From NCBI RefSeq assembly GCF_023715105.1, contig NZ_JAMBNO010000001.1:1-64000 (forward strand): 64,000 nt of DNA, written 5' to 3'. This DNA comes from Hydrogenophaga intermedia (GTDB lineage: Bacteria; Pseudomonadota; Gammaproteobacteria; Burkholderiales; Burkholderiaceae_C). The notes under the pieces were generated by a model. That model made no database searches and had not been told where the DNA came from. It worked only from the letters and a program-made list of their open reading frames with translations. Of the stretch, positions 1 through 10,121 are shown piece by piece. Within the stretch, counting starts at the first letter, position 1. Every line of letters begins with the position of its first letter. A program made the translations under genes and the position numbers.

Positions 1-2084
<2,084 letters not shown>

Positions 2085-2095
2085 GGGGAAGTTGA

Positions 2096-3976
2096 TCACA
2101 AGGCCAGGGCGGTGATCTGCGGGAAGGCCGCGATGATCACGACGCCCACCAGCAGGGCTACCAGGTAGGGCCAGATGGCGCCGATGACCTCGTCGGGCGG
2201 AGCGTTGCCGATACGGCAGGCGATGTAGAAGCCCACACCGAGGGGGGGCATCATCAGGCCGATGTTCATGGCGCAGACCACGACCATGGCGTAGTGGATG
2301 TCGTTGATGCCCAGCGACTTGGCGATGGGGAACATGATGGGCGCCAGCAGCAGCACCGCGGGCAGGCCTTCGAGCAGGCAGCCCAGCGCCACGAACACCA
2401 GGATGGTGACGGCCATGAAGCCGATCCAGCCGCCGGGCAGCGAGGTCATGAACACCGAGAGCTGCTGCACCACGCCGCTTTGCGTGATGGACCAGGCCAT
2501 GGCCGATGCGGCCCCCAGCACCAGCAGCACCACGCCCGACAGAGCGGCGGTTTCCACCAGCATGTCGTAGAACTTGCGCAGGCCGATGCCGCCGTACATG
2601 ACCTGGCCCACGAAAAGCGCGTAGACCACGGCAACGGTGGAGACCTCGGTGGCGGTGGCAACGCCTTCGCCCACCGCGGCGCGGATGAGGAAGGGCAGCA
2701 CCAGCGCTGGCGCGGCAATGATGAGGAAGCGGCGCACCATCGACATCGGTGCGCGTTTGGCGTCGTGCATGTCTTCGTTGCGGGCCTTCCAGCGTGCCAG
2801 CACGAGCAGCACGGCCAGCAACACCATGGCAATGACGAAGCCGGCCTGGAACAGACCCGCGATGGACACGCCCGCGACCGCGCCGAGCACGATGAGCACG
2901 ATGCTGGGCGGCACGGTGTCGGCCATGGCGGCGCCGGTGGCCAGCAGCGCCACCATTTCGCGCGGCTTGTGGCCGCGGCGTTTCATTTCGGGGAACAGCG
3001 CGGGCGCCACGGTGGCCATGTCGGACACCTTGGAGCCGGAGATGCCCGAGACGATGAACAGCGAGCCCAGCAGCACGTAGGACATGCCGGCCTTGATGTG
3101 GCCGAACAGCGAGGCCAGGAAGTCGACGATGGCCTTGCCCATGCCGGTGGCATCGAGGATGCAGCCGAGCAGCACGAAGATGGGCACGGAGACCAGCACC
3201 AGGCTGGACATGCCTTCGTCCATGCGGCCGATGACCACGGTGAGCGGCACGTGCGTGGTGAAGGCCAGGTAGCACACCGCGCCCACGCCGAAGCAGAAGG
3301 CGATCGGCACGCCGGCTGCGAGGCACACCGCCGCAAAACCGATGAGGAAGATGCCGATGTTGGCTGGCCCGAGCTTCATGAGCTGTGGCGAGAACTGCCA
3401 GCAGGCCAGTGCCACCGCGCCGACCGCGAGCGTGGCGAGCGCCAGATCGAGCTTGCGGGCGGAACGCCCCGCGTAGAGCAACACCAAGCCCAGCATGGCG
3501 ATGAAGCCGAAGGCGATGGAGCTGACGCGGAACGTGTTGGGCATGTCGAGCGCGGGCGTGCGGATGAACCACTCGTCCTTCGCGTAGTCGATGGCCGGAC
3601 CGATGAGCGCCAGCAGCACGGCGGCGATGGCCACCAGCGCGAAGGCGTGCACGAACTCCCGCGCGCGCGGCGGCAGCAGTTCGACGAACAGGCCCAGGCG
3701 CAGGTGTTCGTTGCGGTGCACGGCAATGGCCGCGCCCAGCATGGTGAGCCAGATGAAGGAGATCGAGACGACCTCGTCCGACCACACCAGGGATTTGTTG
3801 AACACGTAGCGCGAGATCACGCCCACCAGCAGCAGCACCGTGATGTTGAGCATCAGGAGGACCGAGACGGCCTCCAGGGGCTTGAGCCAGAACGGGCTGC
3901 GGCGGGTGTCGTGAAGGACGGTGCCCTTGTAGGCACCGTCCGCGTCGGCAGAAGTGCCGGCGATGAGTTCTGTCAT
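2096..3976 (-). CDS. TRAP transporter fused permease, DctQM type
   Basis: 626 residues, the sum of a small (Q) and a large (M) TRAP subunit. Residues about 30-190 carry the four-helix DctQ domain, with FNKSLVWSDEVVSISFIWL and HRNEHLRLG. The remainder is the DctM domain, with repeated hydrophobic segments and the typical GVPIAFCFGVGAVCY and MMPPLGVGFYIA stretches. It would drive Na+-coupled uptake of an organic acid delivered by the binding protein encoded just upstream (16-base gap). The unfused Q and M pairs elsewhere in this window show that the fusion is specific to this system. Confidence 0.92.
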   Translation of the reverse strand: MTELIAGTSADADGAYKGTVLHDTRRSPFWLKPLEAVSVLLMLNITVLLLVGVISRYVFNKSLVWSDEVVSISFIWLTMLGAAIAVHRNEHLRLGLFVELLPPRAREFVHAFALVAIAAVLLALIGPAIDYAKDEWFIRTPALDMPNTFRVSSIAFGFIAMLGLVLLYAGRSARKLDLALATLAVGAVALACWQFSPQLMKLGPANIGIFLIGFAAVCLAAGVPIAFCFGVGAVCYLAFTTHVPLTVVIGRMDEGMSSLVLVSVPIFVLLGCILDATGMGKAIVDFLASLFGHIKAGMSYVLLGSLFIVSGISGSKVSDMATVAPALFPEMKRRGHKPREMVALLATGAAMADTVPPSIVLIVLGAVAGVSIAGLFQAGFVIAMVLLAVLLVLARWKARNEDMHDAKRAPMSMVRRFLIIAAPALVLPFLIRAAVGEGVATATEVSTVAVVYALFVGQVMYGGIGLRKFYDMLVETAALSGVVLLVLGAASAMAWSITQSGVVQQLSVFMTSLPGGWIGFMAVTILVFVALGCLLEGLPAVLLLAPIMFPIAKSLGINDIHYAMVVVCAMNIGLMMPPLGVGFYIACRIGNAPPDEVIGAIWPYLVALLVGVVIIAAFPQITALAL

Positions 3977-3992
3977 GTCAACCCAGTGTCTG

Positions 3993-5009
3993 TCAGCCCA
4001 GCTTACCCGTGTACTTCTCCATCACGGCCCAGGCCTCGTCACCGAACTTGGCCTTCCACTCGGCATAGAAGCCGGCGCTGCGCAGCTTGTCGCGGAAGGG
4101 TGCGGTGTTGGGCGAGTTGAAGACGATGCCCTTGGCGGTCAGGTCCTTCTGCAGCGTGGCTTCGTTGGCGGCCACGTCCACACGCTCCTTCATCGCGGCG
4201 TCGTTCAGGTGCTTGGTGACGATGTCGCGGATGTTGGGTGGCAGGCGGTCCCAGGCGCGCTTGTTGATCAGTGTCCAGAAGCCGTCCCACATGTGGTTGG
4301 TGAGCGAGCAGTACTTCTGCACTTCGTAGAGCTTGAAGTTGGAGATGACCGCGAACGGGTTCTCCTGGCCGTCGGCCACCTTGGTCTGCAGCGCGGTGTA
4401 CATCTCGGAGGCGTTGATCGAGATTGGCGACGCACCGAAGGCCTTGAACATCGAGGTCCACATCGGCGAGACGGGCACACGGATCTTGAAGCCTTCGAGA
4501 TCGGCCGGCGTGTTGATCGGCTTGGTGGAGGTGGTGGTCTGGCGGAAGCCGTTGTCCCAGATGCGGTCGAGCGCATGCAGGTTGACGCGGGCGATCTGCG
4601 CACGGATGTAGGCGCCGACGTCGCCGTCCATGGCTTTCCACACGGCGTCGTAGTTGGGGAAGGCGAAGCCCAGGCCGTTGAGCGCAGCGGGCGTGACCAG
4701 CGTAGACAGGATCAGGCCGGAGAGGTTGAACATCTCGACACCGCCCGAGCGCAGCTGGCTCAGCGTGTCGGTGTCGGAGCCGAGCTGGTTGCTCGGGAAG
4801 ATCTGGATGTCCATGCGGCCATTGGTTTCCTTCTTGATGGCCTCTACCGCCTCTTTGGCGCGCACGTTCATGGGGTGCTGCGGCGGCTGGTTGTTGGCGT
4901 ACTTGAAGGTGAACTCGGCGCTCTGGGCATACGCCAGCTTCAGCGGTGCGGCGACGCTGGCCGCGGCAATGCCGGTGGCCTGGATGAGGGTGCGGCGGGA
5001 AAGGGTCAT
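3993..5009 (-). CDS. TRAP transporter periplasmic binding protein, DctP type
   Basis: 338 residues from ATG at 5009, preceded by a strong ribosome site GAGGAGA. The N-terminus MTLSRRTLIQATGIAAASV has a twin-arginine-like SRRTLIQ motif and a hydrophobic stretch ending near AYAQS, so export may be by Tat. The mature part has the DctP fold signature, including KIRVPVSPMWTSMFKAFGASP with the conserved ligand-binding Arg, and later residues typical of solute binding in the cleft. It would capture the organic-acid substrate for the fused permease immediately downstream. The ligand is unknown. A longer open frame exists upstream but is proline-rich noise. Confidence 0.92.
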   Translation of the reverse strand: MTLSRRTLIQATGIAAASVAAPLKLAYAQSAEFTFKYANNQPPQHPMNVRAKEAVEAIKKETNGRMDIQIFPSNQLGSDTDTLSQLRSGGVEMFNLSGLILSTLVTPAALNGLGFAFPNYDAVWKAMDGDVGAYIRAQIARVNLHALDRIWDNGFRQTTTSTKPINTPADLEGFKIRVPVSPMWTSMFKAFGASPISINASEMYTALQTKVADGQENPFAVISNFKLYEVQKYCSLTNHMWDGFWTLINKRAWDRLPPNIRDIVTKHLNDAAMKERVDVAANEATLQKDLTAKGIVFNSPNTAPFRDKLRSAGFYAEWKAKFGDEAWAVMEKYTGKLG

Positions 5010-5052
5010 CGTTGTCTCCTCGGGTTGGAACTTGGGGGCGGGCGGGGAAAGC

Positions 5053-5871
5053 TCAGGCCGCGGCGGCGGTGGGCGTGGCGGCGGGAATCTCGAACAGCCG
5101 GGGCATGAACAGGCCGCTGGCGAGGTAGCCACCGTCGACGCCCAGCGTCTGCCCGGTGATGAAGCTGGCCTGTTCGGAGCAGAAGAACACCACCGCGGCC
5201 GACACCTCTTGCGGCGAGCAGAAGCGGTGCATGGGGCAGACGTCGAGGTAGGTGTTCGCGTTGGAGCTGCCGTGCAGCGTGCGAATCATGGGCGTGTCGA
5301 CAAAGCCCGGCGCAATCGCGTTGACCGTGACGCCGTGCGCCGCGACCTCGATCGCGAACTGGCCCGTCATGGCGATGAGCGCTGCCTTGGAGCTGCCATA
5401 GGCCAGCCGCCCGGTGCCGGCGCGCACGCCGCTGATGGAAGAGATGTTCACGATGCGGCCCCACCGCCGCGCCTGCATGGCCGGCAGCACGCGCTGCGTA
5501 AGCACCATGGGCGCGGTGAGGTTGATGGCCAGCGTGTTGTTCCACTGCGCCAGCGTCACGCTGGTCGCCGGCTGGGTGGAGACGACGCCCGCGTTGTTGA
5601 CCAGGATGTCGATCGCCAGGAAGCGCTGCAGCAGGCCGTCCATGCCGTGCTGGACGGCTTCGGTATCGGCCAGGTCGAGCACCAGGGCCAGGGCCTGGCC
5701 CCCTTCGCTGCGGATGGCTTCGGCGGCCTGCTCGGCCGCGGGGCCGTTGCGATCCACGATGCAGACCGTGGCGCCCTGCTGCGCGAGATCGCGCGCGATC
5801 TGCAGGCCGATGCCGCTGGCCGCGCCGGTGATCAATGCGACCCGGCCTTCGTGCTGCTTAGGGTTGTCCAT
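5053..5871 (-). CDS. Short-chain dehydrogenase/reductase (SDR family)
   Basis: 272 residues, classical SDR length. It has the cofactor motif TGAASGIG (15-22), NNAG (92-95) and the catalytic set Ser145, Tyr158, Lys162 (YGSSK). The C-terminal half has the usual PGFVDTPM and GQTLGVDGGY signatures. It oxidises or reduces a hydroxyl/keto group with NAD(P). An Asp at the end of beta-2 (IVDRNG) suggests NAD(H) preference. It is the first gene of the minus-strand operon, divergent from the IclR regulator, and ends 43 bases before the TRAP binding protein. It probably oxidises the imported hydroxy-acid before the E1 enzyme acts. Confidence 0.9.
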   Translation of the reverse strand: MDNPKQHEGRVALITGAASGIGLQIARDLAQQGATVCIVDRNGPAAEQAAEAIRSEGGQALALVLDLADTEAVQHGMDGLLQRFLAIDILVNNAGVVSTQPATSVTLAQWNNTLAINLTAPMVLTQRVLPAMQARRWGRIVNISSISGVRAGTGRLAYGSSKAALIAMTGQFAIEVAAHGVTVNAIAPGFVDTPMIRTLHGSSNANTYLDVCPMHRFCSPQEVSAAVVFFCSEQASFITGQTLGVDGGYLASGLFMPRLFEIPAATPTAAAA

Positions 5872-5978
5872 CTCGCCCTTGTGAGGTTGAATGTCCAGAA
5901 TGTGAATCAGTGGCCTTGATATTGGCAGCACGCCAACCAATGGCTGCCGAGGAAAACCCTGAAAGGCCCCGCAAAACC

Positions 5979-5995
5979 GGTTCACTATGTGAACC
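5979..5995. promoter_or_regulatory. Operator-like palindrome for the divergent IclR regulator
   Basis: GGTTCACTATGTGAACC is a perfect inverted repeat: two 7-base arms around a 3-base centre. It lies in the spacer between the SDR gene and the iclR-type gene. IclR proteins bind such short dyads, so this is the obvious site for auto-repression and control of the catabolic operon. It overlaps a possible GTG start of the regulator (5989), which argues for the downstream ATG as the real start. Confidence 0.7.
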
Positions 5996-6018
5996 CGTTG
6001 TTGCGGGTAACTACCGAC

Positions 6019-6819
6019 ATGAACCCACCCGAACTCCCCGCCGGCGACACGCCCGGTGCACAGACGCTGCGGCGCGGGCTGGGCATCCTCAAGCTGCTGG
6101 CGCGCCACCAGCCCGAGGGCCTTCGCATCGGCGAAATCGGCCGCCGCCTGGGGCTCAGCAAGGCGACCGCGGTGCGGCTCACGCACACGCTGGCGGACGA
6201 GCGCTTCGTGGTGCACGACGCCAGCTCGCGCTGCTACCGGCTCGGGCCGGAATCCTTCGTGGTGGGGCTGGCGGCCGAGCCGAGCTACTCGCTGCAGCGC
6301 CTGGCCACGGGTTCGCTGCGCGCCCTTGCGCTGGAGACGGGGGACTGGGTGTTCTTCTCGGTGGTGCAGGGTCTGGAGGTGATCTGCCTGTCGCGCGAGA
6401 CCGGCCACGGGCCGATCCCGAGCGACGCGCTGCGCCTGGGCGACCGCCACCCGCTGGGCGTGGGCGCGGGCGGGCTGGCCATCCTGGCTGCGCTGCCCGA
6501 TGCCGAGGTGGACAACGCCTTGCAGGTGAACGGCCACCACATCGACCAGAACTACCCCAAATCGCCTGTGGCCGTGATCCGCCACCTGGTGGCTGAAACG
6601 CGCGAGCGCGGTTACGCCGTGATTCCGGGCATCGTGGTGCCGGGCTACTGGGCGCTGGGCGTGCCGCTGTTGCAGCGCGATGGGCGCCCGGTGGGCGCGA
6701 TCGTGCTGGTGGCCAGCGAATCGCGTCTGCACCCCACGCGCCGCGCGGCGCTGGGCGATCGCATGATCGGCATCAGCCGCGACCTGATGAGCCGGGCCGA
6801 ACAAGGAAAAGTGGAGTAG
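6019..6819 (+). CDS. IclR-family transcriptional regulator
   Basis: 266 residues from ATG 6019. An in-frame GTG at 5989 would add 10 residues but falls inside the operator palindrome. The N-terminal winged helix-turn-helix (about residues 15-75) includes GLGILKLLARH, then IGEIGRRLGLSKATAVRLTHTL. The C-terminal effector domain has typical IclR elements: HPLGVGAGGLAILAAL, RERGYAVIPGIVVPGYWALGVPL and GAIVLVASESRL. It is divergent from the SDR-TRAP-E1-KARI operon and is almost certainly its regulator, sensing the imported substrate or an intermediate. Whether it activates or represses cannot be told. Confidence 0.92.
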   Translation: MNPPELPAGDTPGAQTLRRGLGILKLLARHQPEGLRIGEIGRRLGLSKATAVRLTHTLADERFVVHDASSRCYRLGPESFVVGLAAEPSYSLQRLATGSLRALALETGDWVFFSVVQGLEVICLSRETGHGPIPSDALRLGDRHPLGVGAGGLAILAALPDAEVDNALQVNGHHIDQNYPKSPVAVIRHLVAETRERGYAVIPGIVVPGYWALGVPLLQRDGRPVGAIVLVASESRLHPTRRAALGDRMIGISRDLMSRAEQGKVE

Positions 6820-6855
6820 CCCCCCGCCGACGTGCTGGCAAAGCAGCGGGCGGCC

Positions 6856-7224
6856 TCAGGCCGTCAGCGTTCTGAGCCCCAGCCAGGTGAGCAGCAGCGA
6901 GCCGAACAGGTGCAGGGAGGACACCCCCAGCGCGAGCGCGAAACGCCCTTGCTGCAGCAGCGTGACCACTTCGATCGAGAAGGTGGAGAAGGTGGTGAGC
7001 GCGCCCAGCAGGCCGGTGACGATGGCCAGGCGCCACGCCGGATCGAGATGCGGGTTGGCCTGCAGCACCGCGAAGGTCAGGCCGATGGCGTAGGCGCCGA
7101 TCCAGTTGGCGGCCAGCGTGCCCCAGGGCAGCAGACTCGTGGGCGTGCTCAGCCACAGGCCCAGGCGCCAGCGCAGCAGCGCGCCCGCACAAGCACCGAG
7201 GCAGATGGCGAGCACCGGGGCCAT
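6856..7224 (-). CDS. crcB: Fluoride-selective channel Fluc/CrcB
   Basis: 122 residues with four hydrophobic helices, the normal size of a Fluc monomer that works as an antiparallel dimer in the inner membrane to expel fluoride. It shows the conserved GACAGALLRWRL, WGTLAANWIGAYAIG (pore Asn) and GLLGALTTFSTFSIE (the TTFSTFS stretch carries the pore Thr/Phe/Ser residues). The start lies two bases after the rdgC stop, so it is read from the rdgC transcript. There is no room for its own leader, and no fluoride riboswitch is present immediately upstream. Confidence 0.96.
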   Translation of the reverse strand: MAPVLAICLGACAGALLRWRLGLWLSTPTSLLPWGTLAANWIGAYAIGLTFAVLQANPHLDPAWRLAIVTGLLGALTTFSTFSIEVVTLLQQGRFALALGVSSLHLFGSLLLTWLGLRTLTA

Positions 7225-7226
7225 GG

Positions 7227-8240
7227 TCAGAAGGGTGCGCCTTCGTCGGCGGTGGCGTTGGCGTCTGCGCGGGTGGTCGCGCTGTTGTTCGCGCTGGCGG
7301 TGGCGGGCGTCGCAACGGGCTCATGGCCCGGCACCTGGCCCGGTTGCAGCTCGCCCCCCAGCGCGGCGATCAGCGCATCAAGCACGCCACGCAGCTCACC
7401 GGTGCCGATGGCGACGTTGCTGTCGAAGCTCTCTTCCTCGTTCGCGGGGCGGTCCTCGAACACGCCTTCCAGGAACTGGATTTTCTTGAGCGCCATGCTC
7501 TCGGTGAGCGTGAAGCCGACGCGGCCTTCCCAGTTGAGCGCCAGGCGCGTGGGCAGCTTGCCCTCGCTGATGTGGCGGCGCACCTCGTCGTTGAAGAGGT
7601 GGTGGCGCGTGAAGCGCACCACCGAGCGTTCCTCGTCGCTGGATCGCAGCTCGCAGTCGCGCTCCACGGCCAGGCCTTCGGGCCATTGTTCGGCGTCGGT
7701 CACGCTGAGCCATTGGGTCATGGCGGCCTGCGGTGTCACCTGGGTGTTGAACAGCGTGAGCGCCAGGCCGTCGAAGGCGCGCACCAGCGCGGTGACGATG
7801 TCGTCGAGCTTGCCCTGGCTGCTGGCGTCGGTGGCCAGCCAGCCGCGTTCGGGGTCGATCCAGATCCAGGCGCTTTGCTGGCGCGCGAAGGCCTGCGGCA
7901 GCAGCGCCATCAGCGCGTCTTCGCGCAGGCCTTTCGTTTCCTTCTTGCCGGGCTTGCGGCCGGTGGTGGCCTCGATGTGATCGGCCGCCTCCTGCGCCTT
8001 GCGGCGCACGACCGCACCGGGCACGGACTTGGTTTCGATCTGCAGTTTGAGAATGCGCTGGCCGGCCACGGCCTCCACCAGTGGGCCATGCGCTTCACCG
8101 CGCGGCTCCACCCAACCGAGGGACTTGTCCTGCGTGGCGCTGCAGGGCACGAAGCGCGCGCCATCGAGCGCTTTCTCCATCGCATCCAGCGAGGGCGCCC
8201 AGCCCGGGGCGATGCGGTAAAGCGTGAGGTTCTTGAACAC
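7227..8240 (-). CDS. rdgC: Recombination-associated protein RdgC
   Basis: 337 residues, somewhat longer than the roughly 300 of Escherichia coli RdgC, which forms a ring-shaped dimer on DNA and limits RecA activity. The N-terminus VFKNLTLYRIAPGW matches the family's MFKNLxxYR start, so the GTG at 8240 is taken as the initiation codon. Family blocks FVPCSATQDKSLGWVEPRG and WIWIDPERGWLATDASSQGK are present. The extra length is an Ala/Thr/Asn-rich C-terminal tail (about residues 305-337) with low complexity. crcB follows after two bases. A terminator-like hairpin for the TRAP operon upstream lies just before the start. Confidence 0.94.
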   Translation of the reverse strand: MFKNLTLYRIAPGWAPSLDAMEKALDGARFVPCSATQDKSLGWVEPRGEAHGPLVEAVAGQRILKLQIETKSVPGAVVRRKAQEAADHIEATTGRKPGKKETKGLREDALMALLPQAFARQQSAWIWIDPERGWLATDASSQGKLDDIVTALVRAFDGLALTLFNTQVTPQAAMTQWLSVTDAEQWPEGLAVERDCELRSSDEERSVVRFTRHHLFNDEVRRHISEGKLPTRLALNWEGRVGFTLTESMALKKIQFLEGVFEDRPANEEESFDSNVAIGTGELRGVLDALIAALGGELQPGQVPGHEPVATPATASANNSATTRADANATADEGAPF

Positions 8241-8256
8241 GAAACGGGATCTCCGG

Positions 8257-8291
8257 AAAAACAAACCCCGCTCGCGGGTGAGGCGGCGGGG
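8257..8291 (-). terminator. Probable Rho-independent terminator of the leftward TRAP operon
   Basis: On the minus strand a CCCCGC/GCGGGG stem (arms 8286-8291 and 8266-8271) with a 14-base loop is followed by TTTGTTTTT. It lies 24 bases beyond the stop of the TRAP large subunit and before the rdgC start, where a terminator is expected. The loop is large, so strength is uncertain. Confidence 0.55.
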
Positions 8292-8314
8292 TGTGCATCT
8301 TAGCGGGGCGGTGG

Positions 8315-9610
8315 CTACATCTTCGAGGGCAGCCAGGTGACGAGACCCGGGAACCAGTAGAGCAGCAGCACCGCCAGCACCATCAGGAAGAAATAGGGCA
8401 GACAGGCCATGGCGATCCAGGTGATCTCGCGCTTTGTCATGCCCTGCAGCACGAACAGGTTGAAGCCCACGGGCGGCGTGATCTGCGCCATCTCGACCAC
8501 CACCACCACGAAGATGCCGAACCAGATCAGATCGATGCCGGCGGCGGTGACGGTGGGCAGGATCACGCCCATGGTGAGCACGATCATCGAGATGCCATCG
8601 AGGAAGCAGCCCAGCAGGATGTAGAAGAGCGCGAGCGCGATCACCAACATGCCGGGCGACAGGCCCAGTGAGCCCACCCATTCCGCCAGATGGCGCGGCA
8701 GTCCGATGTAGCCCATGGACAGCGTGAGGAAGGCCGCGCCCGCCAGGATGAGCGCGATCATGCAGTACAGCCGCGTGGCGCCCAGCAGCGAGTCGCGAAA
8801 GGTCGTCCAGTTGAGCGAGCCTTGCGAGGCCGACAGGATGAGCGCGCCCACCACGCCGATGGCCGCGGCCTCGGTGGCGGTGGCGATGCCGCTGTAGATC
8901 GCGCCGATGACGCCGCCGATGAGCAGCACCACCGGGATGAGGTGGCGCGACTCGCGCAGCTTCTCGCCGAAGGACATCCCGGCATCGGCCTGCGGCACCT
9001 TGCCCGGGTTGAGCAGCGCCCACACCATGAGCGAGCCGCTGAACAGCGTGGCCAGCAGCAGGCCCGGAATGACGCCCGCCACAAAGAGCTTGGCGATCGA
9101 CACCTCGGCCGCGACGCCGTAGACGATCATGATGATCGAGGGCGGAATCAACAGGCCCAGCGTGCTGGCACCGCCGAGCGAGCCCACGATCTTCTCCGCC
9201 GGGTAGCCGCGGCGCGTGAGCTCGGGAATGCTCATCTTGCCTACCGTGGCGCAGGTGGCGGCCGACGAGCCGGACACCGCCGCGAAGATGGTGCTGCCCA
9301 GGATGTTGGTGTGCAGCAGCCGACCAGGCAGCGCGTTCACCCACGGTGCGAGGCCGCGGAACATGCTTTCGGAGAGCTTGGTGCGGAACAGGATCTCGCC
9401 CATCCAAACGAACAACGGCAGCGCCGTCAGCGTCCAGCTGCTGGCCGAGCCCCAGATGGTCAGCGCCATCGCGTCGCCCGCGGGGCGCGAGGAGAACAGC
9501 TCCATGCCGATCCAGGCCACGCCCGCGAGCGTGAGGCCGATCCACACGCCACTGCCCAGCAGCACGAACAGCGCCACGATGAGCAGCGTGGTGATGAAGA
9601 ACTCATTCAT
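8315..9610 (-). CDS. TRAP transporter large permease subunit DctM (system 1)
   Basis: 431 residues with about 12 hydrophobic segments, the normal DctM size. Typical stretches are [53 protein letters not shown] and [16 protein letters not shown]. The ATG at 9610 (MNEFFITTLL) overlaps the small-subunit gene by eight bases. It is very similar to the large subunit of system 2 encoded from 14748: nearly the same residues run through GSGxWIGL, SRPxGDxMALTxWG and WTLTALPLF. The two therefore arose by duplication. It would catalyse sodium-driven uptake of an organic acid. Confidence 0.93.
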   Translation of the reverse strand: MNEFFITTLLIVALFVLLGSGVWIGLTLAGVAWIGMELFSSRPAGDAMALTIWGSASSWTLTALPLFVWMGEILFRTKLSESMFRGLAPWVNALPGRLLHTNILGSTIFAAVSGSSAATCATVGKMSIPELTRRGYPAEKIVGSLGGASTLGLLIPPSIIMIVYGVAAEVSIAKLFVAGVIPGLLLATLFSGSLMVWALLNPGKVPQADAGMSFGEKLRESRHLIPVVLLIGGVIGAIYSGIATATEAAAIGVVGALILSASQGSLNWTTFRDSLLGATRLYCMIALILAGAAFLTLSMGYIGLPRHLAEWVGSLGLSPGMLVIALALFYILLGCFLDGISMIVLTMGVILPTVTAAGIDLIWFGIFVVVVVEMAQITPPVGFNLFVLQGMTKREITWIAMACLPYFFLMVLAVLLLYWFPGLVTWLPSKM

Positions 9611-10106
9611 GGCGCGTGTCTCCGGCGGCGCGCATGCGCTTTGCACGTACCTCGAGCACCCATTCGTCGATCAGCGCAATGAACAGCACCGTGCAGCCCA
9701 CCCCCATGAGGATCTGCGGGATCCATAGCGGGGTGGCGTCGGCCGAGGTGGAAATGTCGTGGAACTGGTGCGACTGCCACACCAGCCGCCATGAGAACCA
9801 GGCCAGGGCGCCGGCCATGAGCGCCGCCACCGACAGCGCCCACAGTTCCATCCCGCGGCGCGCACCGCCGGTGAGCTTGCCGATGATCAGCGTGACGCGG
9901 ATGTGCTCGTGGCTCTTGAGCGTGTGGGCCAGCGCGAGAAAGCCCGCGCCGGCCATCGCGTAGCCGGCATACGCGTCGGTGCCCGGCACGTAGAAGCCGG
10001 CCAGGCGGCTCACGATGGACAGCAGCACCATCGCGAGCACACCGATCATGAACAGCGCGGCCAACCAGCCCGCGCCGAGGTAGAGGCCGTCAAGCGCCTT
10101 TCGCAT
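9603..10106 (-). CDS. TRAP transporter small permease subunit DctQ (system 1)
   Basis: 167 residues with four membrane helices. The DctQ signature HTLKSHEHIRVTLIIGKL lies in the middle, and HDISTSADATPLWIPQI precedes the last helix. The stop lies inside the start of the large-subunit gene (8-base overlap), so the two are translationally coupled. It begins 15 bases after the binding-protein stop. The paralogue at 14210 shares VSRL, DAYAGYA, HIRVTL and SADATPLWxPQI at matching positions. Confidence 0.92.
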   Translation of the reverse strand: MRKALDGLYLGAGWLAALFMIGVLAMVLLSIVSRLAGFYVPGTDAYAGYAMAGAGFLALAHTLKSHEHIRVTLIIGKLTGGARRGMELWALSVAALMAGALAWFSWRLVWQSHQFHDISTSADATPLWIPQILMGVGCTVLFIALIDEWVLEVRAKRMRAAGDTRHE

Positions 10107-10121
10107 TCGATGCCCGTGGCC

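Noticed and set aside
5989-6018. GTG at 5989 as start of the IclR regulator.
   Set aside because: It lies inside the operator palindrome and has no ribosome site. The homologous part starts after ATG 6019.
6856-7226. A fluoride riboswitch before crcB.
   Set aside because: crcB starts two bases after the rdgC stop, so there is no leader, and no riboswitch-like fold was seen.
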